In this document: positions 62,941 through 64,000 of the stretch, in pieces
Position numbering within the stretch: the first letter of the stretch is position 1
Layout: each line of letters opens with the position of its first letter
Source of the DNA: Pedobacter sp. PLR
GTDB taxonomy: Bacteria; Bacteroidota; Bacteroidia; Sphingobacteriales; Sphingobacteriaceae
Length of the DNA stretch: 64,000 nucleotides
Direction: 5' to 3'
Assembly (NCBI RefSeq): GCF_026239675.1
Contig: NZ_JAPIVQ010000009.1
Location: 186,001 to 250,000, forward strand
The notes under the pieces: model-generated
The model's database searches: none
Told to the model about the DNA's origin: nothing
The model's input: the letters and a program-made list of their open reading frames with translations, nothing else
Translations under genes and position numbers: made by a program

Positions 62941-64000
62941 TTACACGGGCAGATATTGCTTTATTTTAGACCTTCCTGCCTTCTTTTTAGACTTGCTCTT
63001 TTTCCCCCACCAGATATAAAACCCGGTGATTGGTAGCGAAGCACATATCAGGCTGACTATGAAAAAGAGGATTTTTGTTGGCAATTCGCCGATTGCACCC
63101 ACGTGGATGCCATAATTTACCCTTCTGATCAGGTCTGCCGCATTTTCATCCAGCAGTCTTTTGTTAGAGGCTGGTAATACTTCCAAAGTATGCTGATCCA
63201 GATAAACATCGCGCCAGGTGCCACTAAACATGTCTGTGCAAACATAAATCGCTTCTGAAGCTTTTTCAGGGAAGCTCACAATGATGTCTTTTGGATTGTG
63301 CTCCGCAAGCTCATTGATCCCCTTATGCCAGGCTTTATCCACCTGCACTAACATCTTTGTCTGTGGGTTATTTAAAGTGTCAGAAACCGCTTCGATTCCT
63401 GGCTTATCTGTTCCTCCGGCTATCCAGAACAGCCCTTTATTGAACCATTGGAAGCTCATCATCAAGCCCGTAACGGCAAGCAGAATGGCAACAATGATAG
63501 AATAAAAACCCAGCACATTGTGCAGATCATAATTGAGGCGCTTAAATCTCGCCTTCCATTTGATCTTAAAGCTCTGATCCAGACTCTTCTTATTCCATCT
63601 TTTTGGCCACCATAAAATGAGACCACTAAGCAACAAAATGAAAAAGATGAACGTTCCCCAGCCGACAACTTGTTCTCCGATTTCTTTCGGTAGCCAAAGG
63701 TAAAAGTGACCTTCTTCCACGATATGAAAGAAGTCCTCATGATCTACCATGGCCACTACTTTGGCCGTATATGGATCTACAAAGACGGTAGAGTCTGAAT
63801 TTACCGTCACATGAGCTGTATGGTCTTCCCCATGATACCAGATAGAAGATACCTCATTATCTGGCAACGCAGTAGACACAGCTTGATAAAGTTTTGATGG
63901 AGGCAACAACGATCTCCCTTCCGCGGCTGCATGCAACCATGGGGAAGAAATGCTTCTGATTTCTTGTTCAAAGACAAGGATACAACCGGTGATGCCCAGA
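62941..64000 (-). CDS. PepSY-associated membrane protein, C-terminal part
   Basis: At least 353 residues; the N-terminal start lies beyond the right edge, the frame being open to 63999 (upstream reading L-G-I-T-G-C-I-L-V-F-E-Q-E-I-R). The order is a first membrane helix end, a PepSY-like periplasmic part, a helix around W-G-T-F-I-F-F-I-L-L-L-S-G-L-I-L-W-W-P, conserved basic loop and His in Y-D-L-H-N-V-L-G-F-Y, and further helices. PepSY-TM proteins of this type are often encoded beside siderophore receptors and may help ferric-siderophore reduction. Next to the TonB/FepB-like pair this role is inferred. Confidence 0.88.
   Translation of the reverse strand, partial: LGITGCILVFEQEIRSISSPWLHAAAEGRSLLPPSKLYQAVSTALPDNEVSSIWYHGEDHTAHVTVNSDSTVFVDPYTAKVVAMVDHEDFFHIVEEGHFYLWLPKEIGEQVVGWGTFIFFILLLSGLILWWPKRWNKKSLDQSFKIKWKARFKRLNYDLHNVLGFYSIIVAILLAVTGLMMSFQWFNKGLFWIAGGTDKPGIEAVSDTLNNPQTKMLVQVDKAWHKGINELAEHNPKDIIVSFPEKASEAIYVCTDMFSGTWRDVYLDQHTLEVLPASNKRLLDENAADLIRRVNYGIHVGAIGELPTKILFFIVSLICASLPITGFYIWWGKKSKSKKKAGRSKIKQYLPV

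Overview
The window is chromosomal DNA from a Bacteroidota bacterium, most likely a Sphingobacteriaceae member close to Pedobacter. The reasons are moderate-to-low GC, few Shine-Dalgarno sites, a SusC/SusD pair under an ECF sigma / FecR anti-sigma pair, many SPII lipoproteins, several twin-arginine enzymes, a DUF6266 protein and a Bacteroidota-type split HipA. This is inferred from gene content; I saw no rRNA, tRNA, phage or complete insertion sequence.

Layout. 1-7.5 kb: a partial GNAT, a divergent AraC regulator / aldo-keto reductase pair, an alcohol dehydrogenase remnant, an FN3/lyase-fold lipoprotein, a beta-lactamase-fold serine hydrolase, a membrane-bound XRE regulator and a DUF6266 protein. 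7.5-13.7 kb: a CopA-type copper ATPase, a cobalamin riboswitch feeding a BtuG-like beta-propeller lipoprotein, a DUF5700 metalloprotease, and a MntA/HepT toxin-antitoxin locus whose HepT is truncated. 13.7-22.6 kb: GH20 hexosaminidase and GH95-type fucosidase with small hypothetical genes and a PLP enzyme. 22.9-29.8 kb: a TPR protein, then a tight operon of histidine kinase, response regulator, MalY/PatB-like aminotransferase and an FAD-monooxygenase fused to a DsbA/SpxH-like thioredoxin. 29.9-37.3 kb: M23 peptidase, then an RND efflux operon in which the inner-membrane pump is fused in frame to its outer-membrane TolC-type lipoprotein.

37.3-47.7 kb (all minus strand) is a polysaccharide-utilisation-type locus in order sigma factor, FecR, SusC, SusD, GH116 glycosidase and an RbsD/FucU-like lipoprotein: sensing, uptake, cleavage and possibly mutarotation of the released sugar. 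47.8-55.3 kb holds a dehydrogenase-like protein, a lipoprotein, a class A beta-lactamase, an acyltransferase, an AAA ATPase, a Tat-exported Gfo/Idh/MocA oxidoreductase and a cupin. 55.3-57.8 kb is a three-gene HipB / HipS-like / HipT-like toxin-antitoxin operon with three palindromic operators exactly 39 bp apart and a decayed second copy of that control region 339 bp away. 58-64 kb contains an exported cyclase, an exported PPC-domain protein, and an iron/siderophore set: TonB receptor, substrate-binding lipoprotein and a PepSY membrane protein running off the right edge.

Most notable: the RND-OMF fusion with an intact buried lipoprotein signal, the monooxygenase-thioredoxin fusion, the hip operator array with its decoy-like duplicate, the B12-riboswitch/BtuG-like unit without a local BtuB, and the lipoprotein form of RbsD/FucU inside the polysaccharide locus.
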